A stretch of DNA of 64,000 nt. It comes from Rhodoferax sp. OV413. GTDB lineage: Bacteria; Pseudomonadota; Gammaproteobacteria; Burkholderiales; Burkholderiaceae_C. This document shows positions 1 through 8,018 of this stretch, piece by piece (position 1 is the stretch's first letter; each line of letters begins with the position of its first letter). Under the pieces are notes generated by a model. It saw nothing but the letters and a program-made list of their open reading frames with translations, was not told the DNA's origin and made no database searches. The stretch spans positions 62,001 to 126,000 of the forward strand of contig CAMAWD010000002.1 of assembly GCA_945861785.1 (NCBI GenBank), written 5' to 3'. A program made the position numbers and the translations under genes.

Positions 1-359
1 TCCTGGCCGCCCTGGGCCTCAAGAACAAGATCAGCCTGGGTAGCTGGATCAAGCCAGGCCTGAAACTGCTGGCCGCCGTGCGCGGCGTGCGGGGCACCTG
101 GATCGACCCATTCGGTCGCGATGCGGTGCGCCGCATCGAGCGCGCGCTGATCGATGAATACGCGCAGGCCATGGCCTTGGCCATGCAGGGCCTGAGCCCG
201 GCCAACGCGGCACAGGTCAGCCAGCTTGCCGCACTGCCCGACGTTGTGCGCGGTTATGGCGAGGTCAAGCTCGCGAACGTGGCGAAATTTCGCGCCCAGC
301 TCGCCGCCTTGCTGTCTGCGCTAAGCGGGCGCGCCGGTCGCTCGGAGGTGTCGCCGTGA
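1..359 (+). CDS. Indolepyruvate ferredoxin oxidoreductase-type protein, C-terminal end (partial)
   Basis: Only the last 118 residues are present; the reading frame is open from base 3 and the gene continues to the left. The segment resembles the extreme C-terminus of the large fused 2-oxoacid:ferredoxin oxidoreductases of the indolepyruvate type (the DUF6537-like tail): a DPFGRDAVRR motif, an amphipathic helix rich in Arg and Ala, then an LSPANAAQ segment and a GYGEVKLANV segment. Such enzymes oxidatively decarboxylate aryl pyruvates and branched 2-oxoacids to acyl-CoA using ferredoxin. It ends 27 bases before the first ABC permease and so probably heads or belongs to the same plus-strand operon. 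The family call rests on this tail alone, so the substrate cannot be judged. Confidence 0.6.
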   Translation, partial: LAALGLKNKISLGSWIKPGLKLLAAVRGVRGTWIDPFGRDAVRRIERALIDEYAQAMALAMQGLSPANAAQVSQLAALPDVVRGYGEVKLANVAKFRAQLAALLSALSGRAGRSEVSP

Positions 360-386
360 CAACGCACCGCGTCGCGGCCCACTGAC

Positions 387-1301
387 ATGCCGATCTTCAT
401 CCTGCGCCGCGGCGCGGAGGCGTTTGTCACCTTGTTCGTGCTGACCATCGTCATCTTCGCGCTGGCGCGCCTGGCCGGCGACCCGGTCCCGTTGGTGCTG
501 GGCATGGAGGCAACCAAGGCTGACATCGAGTTCTACCGCCGTCAGTACGGACTCGACAAGCCACTGGTGATGCAGTACCTGACCTTCCTGGGCAACATCA
601 GCCAGGGCGATTTCGGCGTCTCGTTTCGCTACCGCGTGCCGGCCATCGACCTGATCCTGCCGGCATTGTGGGCCACCTTCAAGCTGGTCAGCGTGGCGAT
701 GTTGCTGGCGGTGGCAGTCGGTGTGCCGCTGGGTGTTCTCGGCGCGGTCAAACCGCGCGGACTGTTGTCGCGCATGGTTGGCTGGTATGCGGCGGCCGGT
801 GAATCCATACCCAGCTTCTGGTTCGCGCTGGTCTTGATGCTGGTGTTTGCGGTCACGCTGGGCGTGCTGCCGTCCTCCGGCTACGGCACCTGGCGGCACT
901 TCGTGCTGCCAGTGTGCACACTGGCCCTGTTCTCGTCAGCGTCGCTGGCGGCATTGACACGCGCCAACATGGTCAGCGTACTGCAAAGCGATTTCGTCAA
1001 GATGGAGCGCAACCTGGGCATGCCCGAGCACCTGATCATCTTCAAGCATGCGCTGCGCAACGCCTCGCTGCCGATCATCACTTTCCTGGGGCTGCAATTC
1101 GGCGTGTTGCTGGGCGGTGCAGTTGTGACGGAGCGGGTGTTTGCCTGGCCCGGCATCGGACAGGTGCTGGTGGAGGCCATCTTCACACGTGACTACCCGA
1201 TCATCCAGGCTGGGGTGCTGGTCACCGCGTTCTGCTTCATGATCATCAACCTGGTGGTGGACGGCATGGTGGGTGTTCTGGATCCGAGGGTACGCCAATG
1301 A
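387..1301 (+). CDS. ABC transporter permease, dipeptide/oligopeptide (DppB) type
   Basis: A 304-residue inner-membrane permease of the peptide/nickel ABC family. It has an N-terminal helix at about residues 10-30 (FVTLFVLTIVIFALARLAGD), a periplasmic loop carrying the family's GLDKPLVMQYLTFL segment, then five further hydrophobic segments. The EAA-type coupling loop (HALRNASLPIITFLG, about residues 217-231) precedes the last two helices, and the protein ends in the usual DPRVRQ. It pairs with the next gene, whose ATG overlaps this stop codon (ATGA), to form the heterodimeric channel. No solute-binding protein is present in the window, so the cargo is open. Peptides, amino acid derivatives or other amphipathic small molecules are all possible for this family. 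Confidence 0.9.
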   Translation: MPIFILRRGAEAFVTLFVLTIVIFALARLAGDPVPLVLGMEATKADIEFYRRQYGLDKPLVMQYLTFLGNISQGDFGVSFRYRVPAIDLILPALWATFKLVSVAMLLAVAVGVPLGVLGAVKPRGLLSRMVGWYAAAGESIPSFWFALVLMLVFAVTLGVLPSSGYGTWRHFVLPVCTLALFSSASLAALTRANMVSVLQSDFVKMERNLGMPEHLIIFKHALRNASLPIITFLGLQFGVLLGGAVVTERVFAWPGIGQVLVEAIFTRDYPIIQAGVLVTAFCFMIINLVVDGMVGVLDPRVRQ

Positions 1302-2203
1302 CCGGCCCAGACGCGTCGCCTGTGCGCCCATCGTCGGGCTGGGGGCGTCGTTGCGCGGGATGGATCGCCGCGCTTGCGGGCAAGGCAGGGCCACCCAAGC
1401 TGGCCACCCTGATGTGCCTGCTGCTGGTCATTGCGGCTGTTTTCGGCACTTCAGTCACGCCGTATTCCGAGACCACAATCGACTTCGAAGCCGTCATGAC
1501 CCCGCCGTTCTGGGAAACCGATGGCACCTGGCGCCATCCGTTCGGCACCGACCAACTCGGGCGCGACATCCTGAGCCGGTTGGTGGCCGGCGCCCAGGTG
1601 TCCATGATGGTGGCTATCGCCGCAGTGCTGGTCGGTGGCACGCTGGGCACGCTGATCGGGCTGATTGCCGGCTACTTTGGCGGCGTGATCGGTGCCGTGT
1701 TGTCGCGCTTGACCGAGGCCTTTCTGGCCCTGCCGTTCATCCTGATGGCCCTGGCGCTGGTGGCAGCCTTCGGCCCCGGCCTCTCCAACATCATCATCGT
1801 GATGGTGCTGACCAACTGGGCGCGTTACGCGCGGCTTGTGCGCAGCGAGGTGCTCGGCATCAAGGAGCGCGATTTTGTGCTGCTGGCCCGCATCGCCGGG
1901 GTTTCCCGGTTTCGCATTGCCGTGCGCCATGTGCTGCCGAATGCGGTCAACTCGGTGGCTATCCTTGCGATCCTGGATGTCGGGCGCGCCATGATGCTGG
2001 AGTCGGCGCTGTCGTTTCTCGGGCTGGGTGTGCAGCCCCCGAGCGTCTCGTGGGGCGTGATGCTGGCCGATGCCAAGTCATTCATGGGGTTCGCCTGGTG
2101 GCTGGCGCTGTTCCCGGGCATTGCCATCTTTCTGTCGGTGTTGAGCTTCAGTGCGCTGGGCGACTGGCTGCACACCAAGTTCGATCCGCGCACCGGCTTG
2201 TAG
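1298..2203 (+). CDS. ABC transporter permease, dipeptide/oligopeptide (DppC) type
   Basis: A 301-residue second permease of the same transporter. It has the DppC-type N-terminal helix (about residues 35-55), the family signature HPFGTDQLGRDILSRL near residue 87, five further membrane segments, and an EAA loop with RHVLPNAVNSVAIL followed by ESALSFLGLGVQPP. The start ATG overlaps the upstream stop by four bases, which implies translational coupling. A longer overlapping frame in this region is a shadow. With the upstream permease it forms the membrane channel energised by the two ATPases that follow. Confidence 0.9.
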   Translation: MTGPDASPVRPSSGWGRRCAGWIAALAGKAGPPKLATLMCLLLVIAAVFGTSVTPYSETTIDFEAVMTPPFWETDGTWRHPFGTDQLGRDILSRLVAGAQVSMMVAIAAVLVGGTLGTLIGLIAGYFGGVIGAVLSRLTEAFLALPFILMALALVAAFGPGLSNIIIVMVLTNWARYARLVRSEVLGIKERDFVLLARIAGVSRFRIAVRHVLPNAVNSVAILAILDVGRAMMLESALSFLGLGVQPPSVSWGVMLADAKSFMGFAWWLALFPGIAIFLSVLSFSALGDWLHTKFDPRTGL

Positions 2204-2214
2204 GAAATAAAAGG

Positions 2215-3204
2215 ATGGCCCTGCTTTCAGTACGCAACCTGAGCGTCGAATTCGGCCCCCGCGACAAGCCTATCGCGGCGGTGGCGAATGCCAGCTTCAC
2301 CGTGGAGTCCGGTCAGATCGTCGGTGTGGTCGGCGAATCCGGCAGCGGCAAGTCCACCATGTGCACCGCGCTGATGCGCTCGCTGCAGTCGACCGCCCGT
2401 GTCAGTGGCGATATCGACTTCGACGGAAAATCGCTGTTGTCGCTCACGCTGGCGCAGATGCGTGACATCCGCGGGCGCGACCTGTCGATGATCCTGCAGA
2501 ACCCGATGACCTCGCTCGATCCGCTGTTCACCATCGGCAATCAGGCACGTGAGGTGTTGCGGCTGCACGGCGCACGGCCCGCAGCCACGGAGCGCGATGC
2601 TGTGGACCTGTTGCGCAAGGTCCGGATCACGGCGCCCGAGATGCGGGTGAGCCAGTACCCGCACCAGATGAGCGGCGGCATGAAGCAACGCATCCTCACT
2701 GCGTTCGCCACCGCCTCATCACCCAAGCTGCTGATCGCCGACGAACCCACCACTGCCCTCGACGCCACGGTGCAGGAAGAGATCCTGTCGCTGTTCTGGG
2801 AGATCCGCAACACGTCGAATGTGGCCATCATCATCGTCACACACGACCTGAGCGTGGTGCGCCGCATCAGCGACCGAACACTCGTGATGTACGCCGGGCG
2901 GATCGTTGAGGCCGGGCCCACCCAGGCCGTTTTTGGCAACCCGAAACATCCGTACACGCAGGGCCTGATCGGCTCCATGCCCCGGGTGGTGGACGGCCGG
3001 GTCGAACTCAACTCGATCCCGGGCCAGGTGCCGCGGCTCGACCAACTCGGCGCTGGCTGCGCTTTCGCCGAGCGCTGTACGCATGCCACCGCTGCGTGCG
3101 CGCGGCAGCCGGCCTATCGCACGGTCGGCGCGCAGCACGAGGTCGCATGCTGGCACCAGGACACCAGCGCGTCCATACCGCCTTTTGCACCCTCCGTCCA
3201 ATGA
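2215..3204 (+). CDS. ABC transporter ATP-binding protein, peptide (DppD) type
   Basis: A 329-residue ATPase. Visible motifs are Walker [10 protein letters not shown] near residue 40, a Q-loop in [12 protein letters not shown], the signature MSGGMKQR, Walker [13 protein letters not shown] and the switch histidine in [10 protein letters not shown]. The C-terminal oligopeptide-transporter extension carries GCAFAERC and a third cysteine downstream (C-x6-C-x6-C), a conserved cysteine set that in some DppD/DppF proteins holds an iron-sulfur cluster. The start at 2215 is chosen because an AAGG ribosome-binding site lies just upstream and the protein begins [13 protein letters not shown], as expected. 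The stop overlaps the next start. Confidence 0.9.
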   Translation: MALLSVRNLSVEFGPRDKPIAAVANASFTVESGQIVGVVGESGSGKSTMCTALMRSLQSTARVSGDIDFDGKSLLSLTLAQMRDIRGRDLSMILQNPMTSLDPLFTIGNQAREVLRLHGARPAATERDAVDLLRKVRITAPEMRVSQYPHQMSGGMKQRILTAFATASSPKLLIADEPTTALDATVQEEILSLFWEIRNTSNVAIIIVTHDLSVVRRISDRTLVMYAGRIVEAGPTQAVFGNPKHPYTQGLIGSMPRVVDGRVELNSIPGQVPRLDQLGAGCAFAERCTHATAACARQPAYRTVGAQHEVACWHQDTSASIPPFAPSVQ

Positions 3205-4208
3205 CACCCATGCCGGACCAAGCCAACCCCAGCTCCAGCAGCCCGCCACTGATCGAGGCGCGCGGCCTGCAAAAGCGCTACCGGCTCAGCCGCCAGCGGC
3301 TGTTCCAGCCGGCGCCGTCGGTGCTGGCCGTCGACGACGTGTCGTTCAAGGTCCACCGCGGCTCCACCTTCGGCCTGGTTGGCGAGTCGGGCAGTGGCAA
3401 GACGACTGTGGCCAAGATGCTGCTCAAGATCGAGCGCCCGACTGCCGGAACCCTGCTGGTGGAGGGCCAGGACATCTTCGCGCAGGATGCTGCCGGCGAG
3501 CGCCAGTACCGCAGCATGGTCCAGACAGTGCTGCAGGACCCGTATGGCGCCCTCAGCCCGCGGCTGCGCGCGGGCCGGATTGTTGCGGAGCCGCTGGTCA
3601 CCAAGAGCCGACTGAGCTGGGCACAGGCTGAGGAGCAGGCCGGCGCGCTGATGGAACTGGTCGGCCTGCGTCGCGAGGACCTGCGCAAATACCCGCATGA
3701 ATTCAGCGGCGGTCAACGCCAGCGCATTGCCATCGCACGGGCCTTGTCGGTCGACCCGCGCATCATCGTGCTGGACGAATCGGTGTCGGCACTCGACGTC
3801 TCGGTGCGTGCCCAAATCCTGAAGCTGCTGGAGGAAGTCCAGCGCAAGCTCGGTGTGACCTACCTGTTTATCGGCCACGATCTGGCCGTGGTGCGCTACA
3901 TGTCGACCGATGTCGGTGTGATGTACCTCGGGCAGCTGGTCGAGATTGGATCGGCCATGCAAGTGTTTAGCCGACCGCTGCATCCCTATTCCCGGCAACT
4001 GGTGGCCGCCGGCTCCGCCGAGACCCGGATCGGCGCACTGGGCGTGGCCAGCGACCTGCCAAGCCCGATCAATCCGCCCCCTGGTTGCCGCTTCCATACC
4101 CGCTGCCCGCACGCGACGCCCGAGTGCTCCACCCAAACACCGGTGTTGCGCGAGATGGAACCCGGACATTTCGGGCGTTGTCACCACATGGAAAAGATCG
4201 CTGCCTAG
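3201..4208 (+). CDS. ABC transporter ATP-binding protein, peptide (DppF) type
   Basis: A 335-residue second ATPase of the transporter. Walker A GESGSGKTT lies near residue 65, VLQDPYGALSPR holds the Q-loop, followed by signature FSGGQRQR, Walker B IIVLDESVSALD and switch histidine FIGHDLAVV. The C-terminal GCRFHTRCPHATPEC cysteine motif mirrors that of the partner ATPase. The ATG at 3201 overlaps the previous stop as ATGA; a second in-frame ATG at 3210 is an alternative. Energises uptake together with the preceding three genes. The next gene begins after 68 bases and has its own AAGGAG site, so it may be in the same transcript. Confidence 0.9.
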   Translation: MTPMPDQANPSSSSPPLIEARGLQKRYRLSRQRLFQPAPSVLAVDDVSFKVHRGSTFGLVGESGSGKTTVAKMLLKIERPTAGTLLVEGQDIFAQDAAGERQYRSMVQTVLQDPYGALSPRLRAGRIVAEPLVTKSRLSWAQAEEQAGALMELVGLRREDLRKYPHEFSGGQRQRIAIARALSVDPRIIVLDESVSALDVSVRAQILKLLEEVQRKLGVTYLFIGHDLAVVRYMSTDVGVMYLGQLVEIGSAMQVFSRPLHPYSRQLVAAGSAETRIGALGVASDLPSPINPPPGCRFHTRCPHATPECSTQTPVLREMEPGHFGRCHHMEKIAA

Positions 4209-4276
4209 GCAGCAGCGGCGCCGGCCCGTTATGCCAGTCGTGCGCGCGTCAACGGTTTGAGTAACAAGGAGCGAAC

Positions 4277-5152
4277 ATGGTAAGACCCGTCATCATCAGC
4301 TGCGCAGTCACCGGGGGCTCGGTCGAGGCGACCCGCATCAACCGGCATGTTCCGATCACGCCACAGCAGATCGCCGATGAATGTATTGCGGCAGCCCGCG
4401 CCGGCGCCCATATCACCCATATTCATGTGCGCGAGCCCGACTCCGGCAAGGCCACACTGGAGCCGAAGTATTTCCGTGAGGTGGTGCAACGCATCCGCGA
4501 CAGCGGCGTCGACGTGCTGATCAACCTGAGCACCGGGTTTGGCGGTATCTTCATTCCCAGTGGCGACGACCCGCGCCGCGCATCCAGCGACAGCAATATC
4601 ACTACGCCTGAAGAGCGTGTCGGCCATGTGCTGGAACTCAAGCCCGACCTGTGTAGCCTGGATGTGGTCAGCATGAACCTGGACGCGTCGGCATTCATCA
4701 ACGTGCCGCAGCACCTCGACCGGATGGTGAACCTGATCACGGCCGCCGGTGTCAAGGCGGAACTGGAGGTCTTCGACCTCGGTCATTTGCGGCTCGCGGC
4801 CGACATGGTGCGCCGCGGCCTGGTCAAGGCACCACCTTTGTTCCAGCTGTGCCTGGGTGTCAACTGGGGCGCCCCGGCCGACACCGAGACCATGCTGCTG
4901 ATGCGCAACCAGTTGCCCGCGGGCGCGGTGTGGGCGGGTTTTGGCATTTCCCGTCTGCAGTTCCCGATGGTGGCACAGGCGGTGATCCTCGGTGGCCATG
5001 TGCGTGTCGGCCTGGAGGACAACCTGTACCTGGCGCAAGGCCAGCTCTCGCCCGGCAATGCGCCGCTGGTGGAGCGGGCGGTGCAGATCATCAACGCGGT
5101 CGGCGAGCGGCCCGCCACGATGGCGGAGGCCCGGCAATTGCTCGGGCTCTGA
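4277..5152 (+). CDS. Beta-keto acid cleavage enzyme (BKACE, DUF849 family)
   Basis: A 291-residue TIM-barrel enzyme of the family typified by 3-keto-5-aminohexanoate cleavage enzyme (Kce), which condenses a beta-keto acid with acetyl-CoA and splits the product into acetoacetate and an acyl-CoA. The family motifs are present: CAVTGG at residues 9-14; the zinc pair H48 and H50 in HIHVREPDSG; NLSTGFGG; SMNLDASAF; and GLEDN, whose E247 is the likely third zinc ligand. A strong AAGGAG precedes the ATG. The family has many substrate groups, including dehydrocarnitine and beta-keto adipate analogues; the sequence alone does not say which. Its place directly after a peptide-type ABC transporter suggests the imported compound, or a product of it, becomes a beta-keto acid. 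Confidence 0.85.
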   Translation: MVRPVIISCAVTGGSVEATRINRHVPITPQQIADECIAAARAGAHITHIHVREPDSGKATLEPKYFREVVQRIRDSGVDVLINLSTGFGGIFIPSGDDPRRASSDSNITTPEERVGHVLELKPDLCSLDVVSMNLDASAFINVPQHLDRMVNLITAAGVKAELEVFDLGHLRLAADMVRRGLVKAPPLFQLCLGVNWGAPADTETMLLMRNQLPAGAVWAGFGISRLQFPMVAQAVILGGHVRVGLEDNLYLAQGQLSPGNAPLVERAVQIINAVGERPATMAEARQLLGL

Positions 5153-5174
5153 GCCTGGCCCCACGACATCCCGG

Positions 5175-6149
5175 ATGACTGCCACCATGCCCACCAGATC
5201 CAGCCCGGCGCGGCCGATGACCATCGCCGACCTGCCGGTCCAGCACGCACTGGAGCCGCACACCCCCGCCGAGGCGCGCGCGCGTTTCTTCAACCCCGGC
5301 AATGCGTTCGACATCCAGCTACCGGCGGTTCCTGACCATATCTTCCTGGCCGAACCGGCGCGGGCGCTGGACGCCGCGTCGCCGACCGGACTGATCGCCT
5401 GCGATCTGTCTGCCGTGCTGGATTGCCCCTTTCCGGCGACATCGCCGCTGATCCTGGCGCGCTACGGCCGGATCCGGGCGGGCGAAAGCCTGCAGACCGC
5501 CTTCGCCGCCAGCGGCGTCATCTGTTATGTGATCCAGGGGCAGGGCGCCAGCAGTGGTCACTCCGGGGCCATCCGGTGGCAGCAGGGCGACGTGTTCATC
5601 TTGCCTGGCGGAGAGCCCTTCACCCATTCGGCTGCGTCGGACGCGGTGTTGTGGATCGTGACGAACGAGCCGCAACTGGCCTTCGAGGCGCTCCAGCCCC
5701 CGGCTGTTGGCCAGGCGCCTACCGATCTGGTGCACTACACGGCACCTGAGATCGCGCGCCAGCTCAAGATGCTGCAGGATATCGGCCGTGATGAAGCGAC
5801 AGCGGGCATTGCGGTGTTGTTCTCGTCGGACCGGCAGGAGTTCCGCCGCAATGTGCTGCCGACGCTGACGCTGGCGATGAATGCCTTGCCTCCCGGCACC
5901 TCGCAGCGCGCGCACCGGCACAACGCGGCAGCCGTCATGCTGCTGGTCCAGACGGAAGGCGCCTATTCGCTGATGGACGGCAAACGCAAGGACTGGGCAC
6001 CGTGGGCGACCACGGTCACGCCACCCGAAAGCGTGCATTCCCACTACAACGATGGCGAGCGCCAGGCGGTGTTTCTCGTGGTGCAGGACGGGGGGCTGTT
6101 CTACCACTTGCGCAGCATGGGGTTCTCGTTCGCCGAACAGCCACCCTGA
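5175..6149 (+). CDS. Bicupin, gentisate 1,2-dioxygenase-like
   Basis: A 324-residue protein with two cupin barrels. The N-terminal barrel (about residues 90-165) lacks a clear metal-binding triad. The C-terminal barrel (about 225-315) has the HxH pair in QRAHRHNAAAVM, a downstream HSHYNDG histidine and candidate acidic ligands, so the metal site is probably in the second half. The overall layout resembles gentisate/salicylate-type ring-cleaving dioxygenases, but these more often rely on the N-terminal cupin, so the reaction is uncertain. Start 5175 gives MTATMPTRS; in-frame ATGs at 5187 and 5217 are alternatives, and none has a strong ribosome-binding site. The BKACE gene ends 22 bases upstream. 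Confidence 0.7.
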   Translation: MTATMPTRSSPARPMTIADLPVQHALEPHTPAEARARFFNPGNAFDIQLPAVPDHIFLAEPARALDAASPTGLIACDLSAVLDCPFPATSPLILARYGRIRAGESLQTAFAASGVICYVIQGQGASSGHSGAIRWQQGDVFILPGGEPFTHSAASDAVLWIVTNEPQLAFEALQPPAVGQAPTDLVHYTAPEIARQLKMLQDIGRDEATAGIAVLFSSDRQEFRRNVLPTLTLAMNALPPGTSQRAHRHNAAAVMLLVQTEGAYSLMDGKRKDWAPWATTVTPPESVHSHYNDGERQAVFLVVQDGGLFYHLRSMGFSFAEQPP

Positions 6150-6191
6150 TTCTTCACCCACCGCACCGTTCAATCGGAAAGGAAACCTGCC

Positions 6192-6797
6192 ATGGCATTG
6201 ACCACCAGTGACCCCGGGATTGCAGCCCGGCGCCAACGCGCCTGCCAGACGCTCATGCGCCAGGCGCACGCCATCCTCGACAAGGAGGGCAGCACGCCGT
6301 CGGCGCTGCACGCGCTCAAGATCAAGCTGGCCGCGCTGGCTGCGCGCGCCGAGCTGTTTCCGACCCGCGATTTCCCCTTGCCTCTGCACCAGGGCCGGCT
6401 GCATTCGCTGCTGGTGGAGCCTGACGATGGCCTGGCTTTGCACCTGCTCATCGGCATGCCGGGAAAGATGTCGAATCCGCATGCACACAGCATCTGGTGC
6501 GTGAACGCCTCGGTGCACGGGAGCGAGCGCCATGTCATGTGGCGGCGCACCGACGACGGCTCCGTGCCGGGGCATGCCACCATCAAACCTGTCGGCGAGG
6601 TCCTGATGGAGCGCGGGCATGGTTATGCGATGGCGGACCATGACATCCACAGCCAGCAGGTGGTGGGCGACGAACCCTCGGTCATCCTGGCCTTGTACGG
6701 GCACGCATTCGAGCGTTTCCCGTCGGTCATCTGGTTCAACCAGGAATTCTCCACGGTGCGCAAATTGACTTCACGGCGCGGGCAGGCGGCAGCATGA
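6192..6797 (+). CDS. Cupin-fold metal-dependent protein (cysteine dioxygenase-like)
   Basis: A 201-residue protein with an N-terminal helical part (about residues 1-65) and a single double-stranded beta-helix domain. Candidate ligands are the two histidines in NPHAHSIWC and a third in DHDIHSQQ, the spacing of the three-histidine thiol dioxygenases and of the uncharacterised COG5553-like predicted metal enzymes. AAAGGA precedes the ATG. Its stop overlaps the start of a ferredoxin gene, which points to a redox reaction or to an oxygenase assembled from several small parts. I cannot name a substrate; sulfur-containing and aromatic substrates are both conceivable. Confidence 0.55.
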   Translation: MALTTSDPGIAARRQRACQTLMRQAHAILDKEGSTPSALHALKIKLAALAARAELFPTRDFPLPLHQGRLHSLLVEPDDGLALHLLIGMPGKMSNPHAHSIWCVNASVHGSERHVMWRRTDDGSVPGHATIKPVGEVLMERGHGYAMADHDIHSQQVVGDEPSVILALYGHAFERFPSVIWFNQEFSTVRKLTSRRGQAAA

Positions 6798-7090
6798 AAA
6801 AACGCGATTACCAGATCACGGTCGGAAATACCGGCGCGACGATTGCCTGCCGCTCGGACCAGACCATTCTGCAAGCCGCGATGGGGGCCGATATCGATTA
6901 CCCGTTTGCCTGTGCCAGCGGCAATTGCGGCATGTGCGTGTCGCAACTCACATCCGGCAAGGTGTCGATGCTGCCGCGTGCGGATTCCGCGCTCAGCCCG
7001 GAACAGGCAGCGTCGGGCAAGACCCTCGCATGCCGTGCGCAGCCGCGTTCCGATCTGGTGGTGTCCTGGCTGGGACGGGGGGGCCGCTGA
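6794..7090 (+). CDS. [2Fe-2S] plant-type ferredoxin
   Basis: A 98-residue small electron carrier. The cluster motif is C-x4-C-x2-C in CASGNCGMC (about residues 40-48), with the fourth cysteine in LACRAQP near residue 79. No reductase domain is attached and no ferredoxin reductase is adjacent. The ATG overlaps the previous stop as ATGA, so it is translationally coupled to the cupin-fold gene. It most likely donates electrons to an oxygenase or hydroxylase encoded in or near this operon, although no Rieske or P450 partner lies in the window. It is the last gene of the plus-strand operon; a minus-strand operon converges on it 80 bases away with no clear terminator between. Confidence 0.9.
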   Translation: MKKRDYQITVGNTGATIACRSDQTILQAAMGADIDYPFACASGNCGMCVSQLTSGKVSMLPRADSALSPEQAASGKTLACRAQPRSDLVVSWLGRGGR

Positions 7091-7169
7091 CTGTTCGGGG
7101 TGCCGTCCCGCGCGCCTTGCGGTGACGAAAAGCTGCGCCGCTGCAGGCCCAGGTACAGGAACCGATCTG

Positions 7170-7955
7170 TCAGGCCGGGCCGGTTGCGGCGCGCAGTTCG
7201 TCGGCCAGCACCGGGACACCCATCGAGATGGTGTGCATGCCCAGAATCGATACCAGCTCGAGGACTTCCATGATTTCGTGGCGGGTGGCGCCGAGCTGGA
7301 TGGCCTTGCGGATGTGCTGGCGCACCCCTGGCCCATGCAGATGCGTGGCGGCCGCATCAACGGCCAGCAGGACGAACTCCCTGATCTTCGGCTCGATATG
7401 GGCCTTCTTCAGGGGCACGGTCGTGAAGTGCAGGTTGGCCCGGAAAAGCTCCAGGTCGAGCACCAGAAATTCTTCCAGGTACGGCGCCCAGGCGCCGTGC
7501 GCGGCGATGTACTGGTCCTTCAGCGCTTGCTGTTCGGGCGTCAGGGCCATGTCCACTTCCTGTCCGGCGGCGCGCAGCTCTTCGACCAGGATCGGAACGG
7601 ACAGCGACACGGTGTGTATGCCCATGGTCGCCACCAGCTCGTAGACCTCCATGATCTCTTCCTTGGTGGCGCCGAACTTGAACGCGTTGCGCAGGTGGAT
7701 GCGCAGTCCGGGCTCGTACATGTGCGTGGTGGCGCAGTCGATCGCCACGTAGATGAACTCCTTGACCTTGGGCGGCAGGTGGCCCTTCTTCCAGGCCACC
7801 GAGCCGAATTCGAGGAAGGCCTCGAACATCTCGACATCGAGGGCCAGGAAGTCGTCCCAGAACGGGGCCCACCAGCCACGGTTCTGGATGAAGCCCTCCT
7901 TGAGGGCCTTGCGCCGCGGGTCCTGGGCGATGATCTTGAGTACGTCGATGTCCAT
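7170..7955 (-). CDS. Tandem carboxymuconolactone decarboxylase (CMD/AhpD-fold) protein
   Basis: A 261-residue protein built from two repeats of about 125 residues. Both contain the pattern W-A-P-x-(W/L)-(E/D)-x-F-L-x-LD, then a K(E)F(I/V)-(Y/L)-(V/L)-A-(I/V)-D segment and a GATxxEIMEVxEL segment. The family includes 4-carboxymuconolactone decarboxylase and the AhpD peroxidase. The CxxC pair of AhpD is absent: the first repeat has a single cysteine (DCATTH) and the second none (DAAATH), so a decarboxylase- or isomerase-like role is more likely than thiol peroxidase. It is the last gene of the minus-strand operon, 63 bases after the dehydrogenase gene. Confidence 0.8.
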   Translation of the reverse strand: MDIDVLKIIAQDPRRKALKEGFIQNRGWWAPFWDDFLALDVEMFEAFLEFGSVAWKKGHLPPKVKEFIYVAIDCATTHMYEPGLRIHLRNAFKFGATKEEIMEVYELVATMGIHTVSLSVPILVEELRAAGQEVDMALTPEQQALKDQYIAAHGAWAPYLEEFLVLDLELFRANLHFTTVPLKKAHIEPKIREFVLLAVDAAATHLHGPGVRQHIRKAIQLGATRHEIMEVLELVSILGMHTISMGVPVLADELRAATGPA

Positions 7956-8018
7956 GAAGAACCTTTCAGGTCGGTGGGTGACAGGGTGGTGGCGATGTGG
8001 TCCGGACTCGGCTGTCCG

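Noticed and set aside
1273-2214. Long N-terminal extension to the first ABC ATPase frame
   Set aside because: The frame is open but overlaps the second permease entirely, is rich in Arg and His, and the family start is clearly at 2215 with a ribosome-binding site.
7091-7169. Terminator between the converging operons
   Set aside because: Only short GC-rich pairings are visible and there is no T tract on either strand.
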